64,000 nucleotides of DNA from Actinomadura rudentiformis (GCF_008923185.1 NZ_WBMT01000004.1:62001-126000), one strand, 5' to 3'. Counted from the first letter of the stretch, positions 25,475 through 34,272 are shown. Notes: generated by a model not told the origin, from the letters alone. A program made the numbers and translations.

Positions 25475-25858
25475 CTACCCGCCGATCGACCGATAGGGCC
25501 CGACGGCTGGAATTGCGGAGCCATTGGCGATGGTTCGGTTAGTGCCACGGCACCCGAAAGCCCATAGTCGCTGGCTGCGGCCCGTGCGGTTGTAGGCTGA
25601 TCGATAGTTGAGTGCTGTAATCGTGCAATTACCCGCTGCAGTTTCTGTGTATATCTGTATGATGCCCGCGAAATTCTCCCCGGTCCATACACAAATGCGC
25701 CTGTCCGGGCAGTCGCGGATGTCCTTGGCCGATGCGGCTGAGAACGGCCTGGGCGCTGGTTCGGCATGTGCCGACGGAACCGCTCCCACGGGCGCAAGCG
25801 CCCCGATCATAAAGGCGGCCGGCACCCCGATCCTCGTCACCGTTCTTCGCGTTGACAA
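25475..25858 (-). CDS. secreted peptidase inhibitor, family I36 (SMPI-like)
   Basis: 127 aa. Basic N-terminus and Ala-rich hydrophobic signal with AHA-E cleavage near 32. Mature part has the I36 pattern RDCPDRRICVWTGENFAG, a further Cys at NCTIT, SAYNRTGRSQRLW and a late Cys. Members fold like the Streptomyces metalloproteinase inhibitor and often block extracellular metalloproteases. The GC is lower than in the neighbours. It lies among mobile-element relics and is probably secreted by Sec. Confidence 0.8.
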   Translation of the reverse strand: MSTRRTVTRIGVPAAFMIGALAPVGAVPSAHAEPAPRPFSAASAKDIRDCPDRRICVWTGENFAGIIQIYTETAAGNCTITALNYRSAYNRTGRSQRLWAFGCRGTNRTIANGSAIPAVGPYRSIGG

Positions 25859-26177
25859 ATTCGCTCCCCTCGTGCCCGACGTACTTTGGGCTTCGCGTCG
25901 TGGTCATCCAGGTCGCTCGCACGGATCGAGCGCCCTAACGCCGACCTGGGCCGGAAAGCCAGCCTCCAAAGGTCCGGCTCACGGCCTGCATCGAGAGCGC
26001 CGCGACCCCGGTCCAGATCTTGAACATGGACGTCACGTTAACGAACAAGCCATGCAAAAACTTATCCAAAACTGCCCAGTTGAAGGCGGCAGACGGAGGC
26101 AGTGGCCTCCTGGGCCTGGGCGCGGTCGCCATCATCAACGGCATGAACTGGCTCCTGACGGCCCATTTCCAGAAAAA
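25859..26177. other. low-GC spacer with one short doubtful ORF
   Basis: About 320 bp between the I36 gene and the integrase relic. A plus-strand frame 26026-26223 (MDVTLTNKPCKNLSKTAQLK...) has one possible membrane helix but no good RBS and runs into the relic; not called. Confidence 0.35.
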
Positions 26178-26587
26178 GTTCATCTCGTCGATCGGGCACT
26201 CAACGGCCCGGCCGGTCATCTGATGGATCTCGACCTTGTGCCGCAGTTCCAGGACAGAAAGAACGTCTTCAACACCTGGGCACGTGACAACCGCGTGCCC
26301 TTGGCCGTGTTCCGCAGCGTCTTGCCGAAGTAGACATCAGCGTCGCCCGGCCCCATCTCCCACAACGGTCGCCCGAACCAGGCCCGCACCTGCTCCAGAT
26401 GCATCACGTCCGAGGAGATCGTCCCGTCCGACAACCCGGCCGCAGCCCGCGCCAGCACATCGGTCTCCAACTCCTCCAGGGCCGAGGGCGCCGCCGGAGC
26501 CCTCGCGACCCGCAAATCCTTCACGACCGCCAGCGCCAACTCCAGCCCCCTCACCTTCACCGAAGCTGCAAGACGAACACAGGCCAC
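26178..26587 (-). pseudogene. N-terminal relic of a tyrosine integrase
   Basis: Minus frame gives SDGTISSDVMHLEQVRAWFG and DVYFGKTLRNTAKGTRLSRA with QVLKTFFL. After a one-base shift it gives LELRHKVEIHQMTGRAVECP and IDEMN, the N-terminal SAM-like core-binding domain of an actinobacterial tyrosine integrase. The catalytic domain is missing and the fragment ends at ~26178. A matching C-terminal fragment of the same kind lies at 30840-31659 on the other strand. Confidence 0.65.
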
Positions 26588-26649
26588 GATGAACCTTCAG
26601 GGATTCTGAAGACTCTTCAAATACCAGAACCGGCATAGATCCAGGGACT

Positions 26650-26668
26650 AACCCCTGCTCCAGGGGTT
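26650..26668 (-). terminator. hairpin after carbonic anhydrase gene
   Basis: AACCCCTG-CTC-CAGGGGTT, 8-bp stem 19 bp past the stop of the minus-strand carbonic anhydrase gene. Confidence 0.6.
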
Positions 26669-26686
26669 CCTGACGTACGCGAGGGC

Positions 26687-27331
26687 TCAGGGAACCCAGG
26701 GGTTATTCCTCACCTGTGCCGTCAGGCCCCGCTCGGTGACCAGATGAGCGGTTCCCTCGGCCAGCCGGTAGGACAGGCCCGCCACCGCCGCCCGGCCGGC
26801 GGCCACCGCGTCGGCGACGACACCCGAGCGCTCCAGCAGCAGATCGACGGTGTGCCGGACATGCTCGGCGATGAAATCGGCATCGCGGGTACGCCCGGCG
26901 GCCTGGGCGGCCAGCACGCTGGGCGTCACCCGCTCCACCACATCCCGCACAAACCCCCGCACGCTCGTGCCGTCGGTCACCGCGGCCCGGGCGGCGGCGA
27001 CCGCACCACAGGAGTCATGGCCCAGCACCACCACCAGCGGGCAGCCCAGAACGTCCACCCCGTACTCGACGCTCCCCAGCACCTCCGGCCCCATCACATG
27101 ACCCGCCGTGCGCACCACGAACAGGTCGCCCAGCCCGCGGTCGAAGATGACCTCAGCTGCCAGCCGAGAGTCGGAACACCCGAACACCACCGCGAACGGG
27201 TTTTGCCCCGGCGCCACTTCGCTGCGGCGGGCCGCGTCCTGATTGGGATGCTCAGGCACCCCGGCCACGAACCGCCGATTACCCGCCAACAGCAGGTCAA
27301 AGGCATCACGCACAGTCTGAGGATCAGTCAT
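26687..27331 (-). CDS. beta-class carbonic anhydrase
   Basis: 214 aa, full length for a beta carbonic anhydrase. Zinc ligands and acid are visible: Cys52-Ser-Asp54-Ser-Arg56 (CSDSR), His105 and Cys108 (GHDSCGA). It hydrates CO2 to bicarbonate in the cytosol, probably to supply carboxylations. It is a single gene with its own hairpin downstream. Intact in a region otherwise full of relics. Confidence 0.95.
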   Translation of the reverse strand: MTDPQTVRDAFDLLLAGNRRFVAGVPEHPNQDAARRSEVAPGQNPFAVVFGCSDSRLAAEVIFDRGLGDLFVVRTAGHVMGPEVLGSVEYGVDVLGCPLVVVLGHDSCGAVAAARAAVTDGTSVRGFVRDVVERVTPSVLAAQAAGRTRDADFIAEHVRHTVDLLLERSGVVADAVAAGRAAVAGLSYRLAEGTAHLVTERGLTAQVRNNPWVP

Positions 27332-27576
27332 GCCGGCACACTACGACCCCACCTGCACCTCCTCGGCCACCAGCCACCCAAAAAGGGATCACGACTGATG
27401 CCCGATCTCCTACAGGCCCCCGGTTTCTGCCCGGGTGGGGGTGCGACTGGGGCCGAGGGTGCGTCCCGGTAGGCGCTGCGGCCCGAACATCCGCCGGCGC
27501 CGGCGTCGGTCACCTATCAGGGCCGGGGGCCTGCGGCGCGGCGGAGCCGGTTGGCGATCGCCCACCCCAGTCCCTC

Positions 27577-27800
27577 CTACGCCAGGCCCGGCACCCGTAC
27601 GCGGCTGGTGGAGTGGACCGCGATCGGGCGCCCCAGCGCCGCTTGCAGGTCCTCGCGCGTCACCCCGCCCGGCCGCAGCCCGGTCGGGATCTCGCCCGTG
27701 ACGTCGACGATGGTCGACTCGACGCCGATCTGGCAGGGGCCGCCGTCCAGCACGAAATCGACCGCATCACCGAGTTCGGCACGGACGTCGCCAGACCATC
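27577..27800 (-). pseudogene. C-terminal relic of threonylcarbamoyl-AMP synthase (Sua5/YwlC)
   Basis: Minus frame reads LDGGPCQIGVESTIVDVTGE, IPTGLRPGGVTREDLQAALG and RPIAVHSTSRVRVPG. This is the linker region of Sua5-type proteins after the YrdC catalytic domain. The YrdC part itself is missing. An essential tRNA-modification gene should exist elsewhere; this fragment is a truncated duplicate. Confidence 0.75.
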
Positions 27801-27947
27801 GCATAGCGATCTTGTCGTACCGGCAGACCGACACCGCCACGCGCCTGGAGCTCTCCGCGGGCCGCCACCCCGCGGAACCCGCTCGATCGACTTTCGTGAA
27901 CCGATGGCCGACGAACGACGGATGGCGGTGAAGCCCCTGGTCAGGCT

Positions 27948-28694
27948 TTGCTTGACGGCGTGATCGAGACAAGAGGGCTACAGAAGCGGTACCGCGGGAT
28001 ACTCGCAGTCGATGACCTGTCGTTCACCGCACCGGACGGGCAGGTGACGGGCTTCCTCCGACCTAACGGGGCAGGCAAGACCACGACCATGCGGATCATG
28101 CTGGGCTTGGAGCGGGCCACTTGCGGCAGCGCCACGATCGATGGTCGCCCGCTGCGCGAGCACGCCGCTCCGCAACGTGTCGTCGGGGCCGTGCTCGACG
28201 CGCGCGGCGCGCCGGCGGGCATGACCGCCCGAGCACACCTGCGGTGGCTCGCCGCCGCAGGCCGCATCCCTGACACGCGCGCCGATGACCTGCTCGAGCA
28301 GGTCGGCCTCGCCACGGTGGCCACGCGGCGCATCGGAGCTCTCTCGCTCGGGATGCGCCAGCGCCTGGGGATCGCCGCCGCGCTGCTGGGCGATCCCGGA
28401 ACGCTGATTCTCGACGAGCCGGTCAACGGGCTCGACCCCGACGGCGTGCGCTGGGTGCGCCACCTGATGCGAAGACTCGCCGCAGAAGGCCGCTGCGTGC
28501 TGGTCTCCAGCCACCTCATGGCCGAGATGCAGCAGACCGCCGACCGCATCGCCGTCATCGGCGCAGGAAGGCTCTTGAGTCGGTTCGACATCGGTGACCT
28601 GGCCGAGGGCGCCACCCTCGAAGACGCCTACGTCAGGCTCACCGCCGGCGTAGTCCGGTACCGCGCCGGCGCAGCGGAAGGCGACCAGCGGTGA
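27948..28694 (+). CDS. ABC exporter ATP-binding protein
   Basis: 248 aa (TTG 27948; GTG 27960 is an alternative start). All ABC motifs are present: Walker A RPNGAGKTT (38-46), where the first Gly is Arg (normally GPNGAGK), signature LSLGMRQR, Walker B LILDEP and switch His SSH. Layout fits DrrA-type drug or multi-substrate exporters. The permease gene overlaps its stop, but that partner is frameshifted and cut by a Tn3 fragment, so the exporter is probably not functional. Confidence 0.85.
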   Translation: MLDGVIETRGLQKRYRGILAVDDLSFTAPDGQVTGFLRPNGAGKTTTMRIMLGLERATCGSATIDGRPLREHAAPQRVVGAVLDARGAPAGMTARAHLRWLAAAGRIPDTRADDLLEQVGLATVATRRIGALSLGMRQRLGIAAALLGDPGTLILDEPVNGLDPDGVRWVRHLMRRLAAEGRCVLVSSHLMAEMQQTADRIAVIGAGRLLSRFDIGDLAEGATLEDAYVRLTAGVVRYRAGAAEGDQR

Positions 28695-28950
28695 GCACCG
28701 CCATGACCGAGCAGGCGAGCACGGTCCCGGGTCCCGCCCACGCCTTGGCCGGCGAATGGCGCAAGATGCGCGCCCTGCCAAGCAACCTGATCGGCGTCGC
28801 CGTGATCTTTGTGGCCAGTGTCGGCGTCGGGGCGTTCATGACCCTCGTCGGAGATGGCCCCTCATCGCCGATGCCCAGGCCGAGAACGAGTACGCGGTGA
28901 TCTTCTACAGCTCAGGACTGATGACGTGGGCCTTCGCCTACCTGGCCGCA
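28691..28950 (+). pseudogene. ABC-2 permease gene, frameshifted and truncated
   Basis: Starts with ALAGEWRKMRALPSNLIGVA and VIFVASVGVGAFMTLVG, the N-terminus and TM1 of an ABC-2 permease. A frameshift near 28855 moves the continuation ADAQAENEYAVIFYSSG and LMTWAFAYLAA to another frame. Homology ends at ~28950, where the sequence becomes a Tn3 transposase fragment on the other strand. It is the membrane partner of the ATPase at 27948. Confidence 0.75.
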
Positions 28951-29596
28951 AGATCCGCTGGCGCCGTTTGCTGTCGGCCCGGTACAGCAGGTCCACCAGC
29001 TCGGCCGGGATGATCCCCTCCACCGGCACCGTCTCGCCGAGCGCGTAGCACTTGGTGCGGTTGGACGCCCCGGCCTTGTACCGCTTGATCAGCGCCAGCG
29101 CGTCCATCATCGGCGCGTGCATCGTGTTAGCCGACCCGAACTCCAGCGCCTCGATGATCTGGATCAGACCGGTTCGGTAGTGGCTGGTGTAGGAGGCCTT
29201 GAACACCCGCTGCTTGTGCTGCCTGTAGGACGACCCCTTGGCGCGGTACTCGTGCAGCAGTTGCACCAGTGTCTTGTAACCGCCCGGCACCGCCGGGTAG
29301 ATGACGTCCTCGACCGTCTCCTGCGGTGCCTCCAGCGCGGCCTCGGTCATCTTGAACAGGATGTTCTCCTTGCCCGACACCCGCTTCAGCTCCGCCACGA
29401 AATCACCGATGACCTTGGTCTCGGCGCGGGCGTTGATCCGGTGCACCGTCGAGATCAGCAGGTCCACCAGTGTGTCGGTGATCTCCCGCCTGCGGCAGAC
29501 AGCCGACGGCACCAAGCCGCCGCGAACCCTACGAATCCGGATCAATACTGACCGCACAAGATCAGAGCGGTCATCAGAACCACGAAAGAAGCCCAC
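28951..29596 (-). pseudogene. central fragment of a Tn3-family transposase
   Basis: Minus frame gives REITDTLVDLLISTVHRINA, RVSGKENILFKMTEAALEAP, YPAVPGGYKTLVQLLHEYRA, and HAPMMDALALIKRYKA up to ELVDLLYRADSK. This is the middle of a Tn3 transposase, upstream of the catalytic DDE core. It ends abruptly at the ABC permease relic. The DDE part is found at 32571 on the opposite strand. Confidence 0.8.
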
Positions 29597-29665
29597 AACC
29601 CCCGGCTGAACAGGGAAACGTCAACGCGTGTACTTCATGACAGCTTCGTTACCGGCAGGCCTTCT

Positions 29666-29910
29666 TCCTGGATAAACGCGGACTGGGAACTGATCCAGGA
29701 CAAGCGCCGGGACCACATCCGGCTCGGGTTCGCGGTCCAGCTGACCAGCATGCGGTTCTTGGGCCGGTTCATGCCTGACCCGCGGCAGGTGCCAGCGGAG
29801 GTGGCCGAGTACCTGGGCGGAGCAGTTGGAGATCGCTGATCCGTCGTGCTTGAAGTTGTACAGGGAGCGTGACGGCACGGCCCGCACGCCCATGATCATC
29901 GCGGGATGCG
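29666..29910 (+). pseudogene. N-terminal fragment of a Tn3-family transposase
   Basis: Plus frame gives INADWELIQDKRRDHIRLGF and AVQLTSMRFLGRFMPDPRQV with PAEVAEYL. After a frameshift near 29820 it continues EIADPSCLKLYRERDGTART. This is the DUF4158 head of a Tn3 transposase. It is next to, and opposite in orientation from, the central fragment at 28951-29596. Confidence 0.7.
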
Positions 29911-30042
29911 TCGTCACCGGGCCAGGCCGTCGTGGCCAGATTCGTGTCCTTCTTCACGTGGCTGATTAAGCGACTGATAAGGAATCGATAATCCGGTCGG
30001 CTAGATTTCTCATAATTTGAGGCATTCGGAGACGGGGAAAGC

Positions 30043-30759
30043 ATGAGAAAAGCAGTCGTTCCCGCGCTGGGCGTCGCGACCATGGCAGCTGCGCTCGGCG
30101 TATCGGGGCCACACGCGTCAGCCGGTCAGGCGCACGCGACCGGTCAGACGCATGTGACAAGCCAGGCCATCGCTGCGAGCAAGAACATCGTGACCCTCAC
30201 CATCCACTGGGAGCAGCAGAAGAAGGGATATTGGTGTGGTCCGACGGCCGCCCGCATGGCCTTGAAGACCTGGGTCAAGAACCCAGCCTCCCAGTCCACT
30301 CTGGCCGACGACATGATCTCGGACTGGCCGCACGACCCGCACACCTCCGACGCCACCAAGGCCACAAAGGCCATGAACAACGCCCTGAGCCGCAGCGGCT
30401 TCGGCAAGCCCTACTTCACCCGCGGCTTCAAGAAGAACACCCCCCTGTACAAGAAGCGGGCGCAGCTCTTCAAGGACGTCAGGGTCACCGTCGGCAGCAA
30501 GCGCCATGCGATGGTCATCCACATCAGGTCCAACAAGAAGAAGAAGTTTCACCCGAATTATCCCAACAGGTACGTCGGTCACTACGTCACCATCATCGGA
30601 TTCAACCTGCAGGCCGGCACCATTCTCATTACCGACCCTGCGTCTGGTTACAACAAGGATTGGAGTAAGGTGCCGAAGAGGTACTGGGTCAGCGCGAACA
30701 GGCTGGCCACTGCGATGGCCACCGGAAACGACAATCACTACTACTCGACCATGAGCTGA
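30043..30759 (+). CDS. secreted C39-like peptidase-fold protein
   Basis: 238 aa. Signal peptide with Ala-rich hydrophobic core and probable cleavage near residue 28. The papain-like C39 pattern is visible: QQKKGYWCGPTAARMAL (Cys65, nucleophile candidate), GHYVTIIGFN (His) and ILITDPASGY (Asp). Such secreted proteins occur near surface or competition genes in actinomycetes; activity is unproven. GGGGAAAG precedes the ATG, and a strong hairpin follows (30770). The region upstream is AT-rich. Neighbours are transposon relics, so it may be cargo of a dead element. Confidence 0.75.
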   Translation: MRKAVVPALGVATMAAALGVSGPHASAGQAHATGQTHVTSQAIAASKNIVTLTIHWEQQKKGYWCGPTAARMALKTWVKNPASQSTLADDMISDWPHDPHTSDATKATKAMNNALSRSGFGKPYFTRGFKKNTPLYKKRAQLFKDVRVTVGSKRHAMVIHIRSNKKKKFHPNYPNRYVGHYVTIIGFNLQAGTILITDPASGYNKDWSKVPKRYWVSANRLATAMATGNDNHYYSTMS

Positions 30760-30769
30760 ACGGGCACGG

Positions 30770-30798
30770 CAGCGCCCCGCCGTCTCGGTGGGGCGCTG
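30770..30798 (+). terminator. hairpin terminator after the C39-like gene
   Basis: CAGCGCCCC...GGGGCGCTG, nine perfect pairs extended by GCC/GGT to 11 of 12, loop about GTCTC, 11 bp past the stop. Confidence 0.75.
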
Positions 30799-30839
30799 TG
30801 GTCAAAGGCCCTGTTGACCTGAGGACCTGGTAGACGCCG

Positions 30840-31659
30840 ACTGCCTGGACCGCTACCCCGACGGGACACCGCAGCTGCGGATCCCGGCCGGCAAGAGCTA
30901 CAAGGAGCGGATGGTCCCCATCCACCAGGACGCCGCCGATGCCTTCCAGACGGTCATCGACATGCGCAAGCAGTGCCACGACCGGCCGTTCATCGACGAA
31001 CGCACCGGCGAGCATATCCGCTACCTGTTCGAGTATCCGCTTCAGAAGGTCAGCAAGGCCGCTGGGCTGGTCGGCCCGACCGGCTGGCGGGGCAAGCAAC
31101 GCGGCGCCGTCTCGGCGCATAGATTCCGGCACACGGTCGGAACCCAGCTCGCTGAACGCGGTGCGAAGCTCCACACGATCATGAAGATGCTCGGGCACTC
31201 CTCGGTCTCCATGGCACTGGTCTATGCCTAGGTCAGCGACCGTGAGGTGCTGCGCGACTACAAGTCCGTGCTCGAACCCGGTGCGGTCATCGCCGGCCCG
31301 GCCGCCGACGAGCTGAAGTCCGGAGCCCTGCCCGCCGAGGCCGTCGACTGGTTAAGAGCAACTTCCTCAAGACCGAACTCGAACTCGGTCACTGCCTGCG
31401 CCTGCCCGCCGAGGGCCCCTGCGAGTGCGACCTCTACTTGACCTGCGCCAAGTTCGTCACCACCCCCGAGTACGCTCCGCGGCTCCGCGCTCGGCTGGAG
31501 GTCGAGCAGCGGCTTGTCCAGGACGCCGATGACCGCGGCTGGACCCGCGAGGCCGAGCGCCACCGCTGCGCCGCCGCGCGCATCGAGAAGTTGCTCGACG
31601 ATCTCGGTGAACCTATCTACGAGCCGGCGGAGAACACCTCATCGGCCGAACCCGGCTGA
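30840..31659 (+). pseudogene. C-terminal relic of a tyrosine integrase
   Basis: The frame reads DCLDRYPDGTPQLRIPAGKS and YKERMVPIHQDAADAF, the active-site HRFRHTVGTQLAERG (His, Arg), MLGHSSVSMALVYA and then an amber stop TAG at 31229-31231, just after the catalytic Tyr. Beyond it the family tail continues: VSDREVLRDYKSVLEPGAV. After a frameshift near 31350 it continues SNFLKTELELGHCLRLPAEG and CECDLYLTCAKFVTTPEYAP. N-terminus missing. The same kind of integrase has its N-terminus at 26178-26587. Confidence 0.75.
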
Positions 31660-31680
31660 GCATGCAGCAAAGATGTAACT

Positions 31681-32571
31681 ATGCAGGCGATCAACGTGGA
31701 CAAGTTCAACGCCTTGGGCGTCAACTCGGTGGGACTGCATCGGGCGCCCTTTCCGCTGTCAATCAGCGTTGCCGAGTCCGAGGGCATCTGGACCGTCAGC
31801 GCCACCGCCGCCCGCGCCTACGACGTCATCGACGTGCTGGCGGCCAGCGCACACAGGACTTCGATGGTCCTCAACGTCGATCAGACCAGCTGGCTTGCCG
31901 ACGACTACACGCCTTGGCGACTGCGGCGCATCGCCCAGGAGCAAAAAGTCGACGCCACCGCCCACGACATTGGCTGGGCGTCACCGTCGCCGGCCCTCGC
32001 CGACGAACTCCTGGTCATAGCCTGGCACGACCTGCGTCGATTCCTCGACGGCTGGAGCCCTCACAACATCGACGTTCTCGATGTCCCTGGACCGCTACCC
32101 GAAGTAGATGAACTCGTCCTGGCGATCAACACCCGGGATGCCACCACCAACCTGCTGCCCAGGTCACCCGGATCACAGGTCTACTACTCCGGCCACGACG
32201 ACTGCTACCTCTACGTCGAGACCATCGACCACGCTCTGCCCGCGCGACTGCTAACTCGGCTCCTTGCCCTTTTCGCGGGCTCCGCCCTTCTCGACGACGA
32301 CGTAGACACGCTCACCGTCCCTCACCCCGACCAACGCCTCGCGGCGACCCTGCTCCACCGCAGCACCCATTGGATCGGCATCGTCTTGAACAGCGAACCT
32401 GGACGCATGGTCACCCTGGCACTCACTCCAACCACCAGGGCCTGGAGGCTGGCCGATCCGGTTCCACCGGAATCTCCACACCAGATCCAGATCACCCTCG
32501 ATCTTCAAGACGGTACGTGGAGAGTCTCTCCTACAACTACCGACCAGCAGGCCCTTGATTTGTCCACATAA
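31681..32571 (+). CDS. hypothetical protein, no family recognised
   Basis: 296 aa, intact ORF from ATG 31681. Globular composition with mixed hydrophobic and acidic stretches and no signal peptide or clear membrane helix. Trp-rich segments occur at regular spacing: IWTVSATAARAYDVIDVLAA, SWLADDYTPWRLRRI, THWIGIVLNSEP, TTRAWRLADP and TWRVSP. Could be a beta-rich repeat protein. It starts 22 bp after the integrase relic and its stop abuts the Tn3 fragment at 32571. Might be orphan cargo of a dead element or an immunity-like protein; neither is supported by a domain match. Confidence 0.5.
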   Translation: MQAINVDKFNALGVNSVGLHRAPFPLSISVAESEGIWTVSATAARAYDVIDVLAASAHRTSMVLNVDQTSWLADDYTPWRLRRIAQEQKVDATAHDIGWASPSPALADELLVIAWHDLRRFLDGWSPHNIDVLDVPGPLPEVDELVLAINTRDATTNLLPRSPGSQVYYSGHDDCYLYVETIDHALPARLLTRLLALFAGSALLDDDVDTLTVPHPDQRLAATLLHRSTHWIGIVLNSEPGRMVTLALTPTTRAWRLADPVPPESPHQIQITLDLQDGTWRVSPTTTDQQALDLST

Positions 32572-33287
32572 AGTCCGAGCTCGGGTTCGGCATCACCCGG
32601 CTGCTCAACATCGATCTGCTGCCCCGCATCAAACGGATCAACAAGGTCCGCCTCTACCGGCCCGCCACCGGCGAGCCCAGCGCCTACCCCAACCTGGCCC
32701 CGGCGCTGACCCGGCCGATCAAGTGGGACGTCATCGACCACAACTACGACCAGGTCATCAAGTACGCCACCGCGATCCGCACCCGCACCGCCTCCACCGA
32801 AGCGATCCTGTCACGCTTCACCCGCTCGGCCTCCCACCCCGCCTACCAGGCCATGCTGGAGATCGGCCGCGCCCAGCGCACCGCGTTCGTCGCCCGCTAC
32901 CTGAGCGAACGCGACCTGCAACGCGAGATCGAAGAGGGCCTGAACGTGGTGGAGTCCTGGAACGCCGCCAACGCGGTCATCTACTACGGCAAGGGCGGGG
33001 AGGTCTCCACCAACCGGCGCGAGGAAGTCAAAATGGGCGCGCTGTGCCTGCGGATCCTGCAGGCCTCGCTGGTGTACGTCAACGCCCTCATGCTCCAGGA
33101 CGTCCTGGCCGAGGAAGAGTGGGACGACCGGCTTACCCCGGCTGACCGCCGCGGCCTCACCCCGCTGTTCTGGACCCACGTACGCCCGTACGGGAAGTCC
33201 GCCTGGACCTGGGGGCACGCCTGGCAATTGGAGCACCGACCAACCCGCCAGGGGGCCCCGGAGCGGGTGGGCTCGCCACCCTGGTGA
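32571..33287 (+). pseudogene. C-terminal (DDE-domain) fragment of a Tn3-family transposase
   Basis: In-frame from 32571: KSELGFGITRLLNIDLLPRI, KWDVIDHNYDQVIKYATAIR, AILSRFTRSASHPAYQAMLE, then LNVVESWNAANAVIYYGKGG and LTPLFWTHVRPYGKS. This is the C-terminal part of a Tn3 transposase including the late Glu-containing core. The preceding 950-residue part is missing here, but a central fragment is at 28951-29596 and an N-terminal one at 29666. Confidence 0.8.
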
Positions 33288-33514
33288 CGACACGGGAGAG
33301 GGCCAGGCCCGGCCAGGCCAGACCTGACCCTCAGTAGTGGTGGGGTGCTGCCCTCAACGGGACAGGCTGCCTACGGCCTCTGCGACCTGGGGGTTTAGCT
33401 GCACGACCATCGCGACCGTGGCCAGCAGCTCCAGGCCAGCAGATCCACCGTCACCTGGTTGGGCATGACCTCGCCCGCATACTCGCCCGGCTGCATGCCT
33501 AGCGGTGATTCGAA

Positions 33515-34015
33515 TCAGAAGCCCCAGTTGCGGTACTCATAACCGATTGCGATCGCTTGGAGAATCGCCCGGTTGAGACTGTTGTCCCCACGGACCCGCA
33601 CGTACTTGGATCCGAAGCCGCAGATGGAATCACCCGGCCGGTTGGCACACAGGATCGTGTAGGAAGAACGGTTCCCATCCTGGTATTGGTAGGAAGCCGA
33701 GTCGGGGTAGAGGCGGCCAGAGAACGTCCGAGTTTGGCCGTTATCATGGCGGACGACGTACGCAGTCCAGCCAGATTGCCTCGCGGCGAACACGCCTTCG
33801 TAGGTTCCGTCTCCGTTGCAGACGGCAGGGAACGGTTTTTCCGAGACGAGATCTCTGCCATCAACGACCAGGCTGTCGAAGTACATCGTAGACCCGGCGC
33901 ATAGCGCCCGTGCCTCCTGCGGTGCCGCGGCAGCCAGAGCCGTAAGCGTCCCCGAACTGAGTGCCGCGACGCTGAGACTGGCCGCGAGGAGCCTTCTGGT
34001 TCCCATGGGTTTCAC
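33515..34015 (-). CDS. secreted protein with four Cys
   Basis: 166 aa. Signal peptide RRLLAASLSVAALSSGTLTA with AAA cleavage near 31. The mature part holds four Cys (ALCAG, AVCNG, ILCAN, SICGF) spaced to form two disulfides, and Tyr/Ser/Gly-rich beta-like segments (YQYQDGNRSSY). No known family. It has lower GC than its surroundings and lies between a Tn3 fragment and an actin-like relic. Confidence 0.55.
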   Translation of the reverse strand: MKPMGTRRLLAASLSVAALSSGTLTALAAAAPQEARALCAGSTMYFDSLVVDGRDLVSEKPFPAVCNGDGTYEGVFAARQSGWTAYVVRHDNGQTRTFSGRLYPDSASYQYQDGNRSSYTILCANRPGDSICGFGSKYVRVRGDNSLNRAILQAIAIGYEYRNWGF

Positions 34016-34096
34016 CCTTCATGTGCCGCTCGTACGGTGCCGAGCAGGGGACTCCAGCGTGTTCCGCGGAAACTGGGGCTGTCTTGAACAAAAGCG

Positions 34097-34272
34097 AACT
34101 GCGGGAAGATCGTGCGCCGACTGTTCACCGAGGTGAAGATCCGCCGCAGGACCGTCCGGGCTGCTGACCGAGCCGCCGCTCACCACCAGGGCTGGCCGGG
34201 AGAAGCTGGTGGCGTTGATGTTCGACACCTTCGGTGTCGCGTGCTGCTATCTGTTTAGTCTCTATGAGGCGG
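34097..34272 (+). pseudogene. actin-family gene fragment
   Basis: Two adjacent frames give NCGKIVRRLFTEVKI and, after a shift near 34150, LLTEPPLTTRAGREKLVALM and FDTFGVACCYLFSLYEAG. This parallels the actin stretch KIWHHTFYNELRV...LLTEAPLNPKANREK..QIMFETF....LSLYASG, recalled from memory. About 55 residues survive, with no start or stop; the rest of the gene is absent. No chromosomal actin neighbours or other cytoskeletal genes are seen. Confidence 0.5.

Noticed and set aside
26026..26223. 66-codon ORF with one hydrophobic stretch
   Set aside because: No convincing RBS, runs into the integrase relic in antisense, no homologue recognised.
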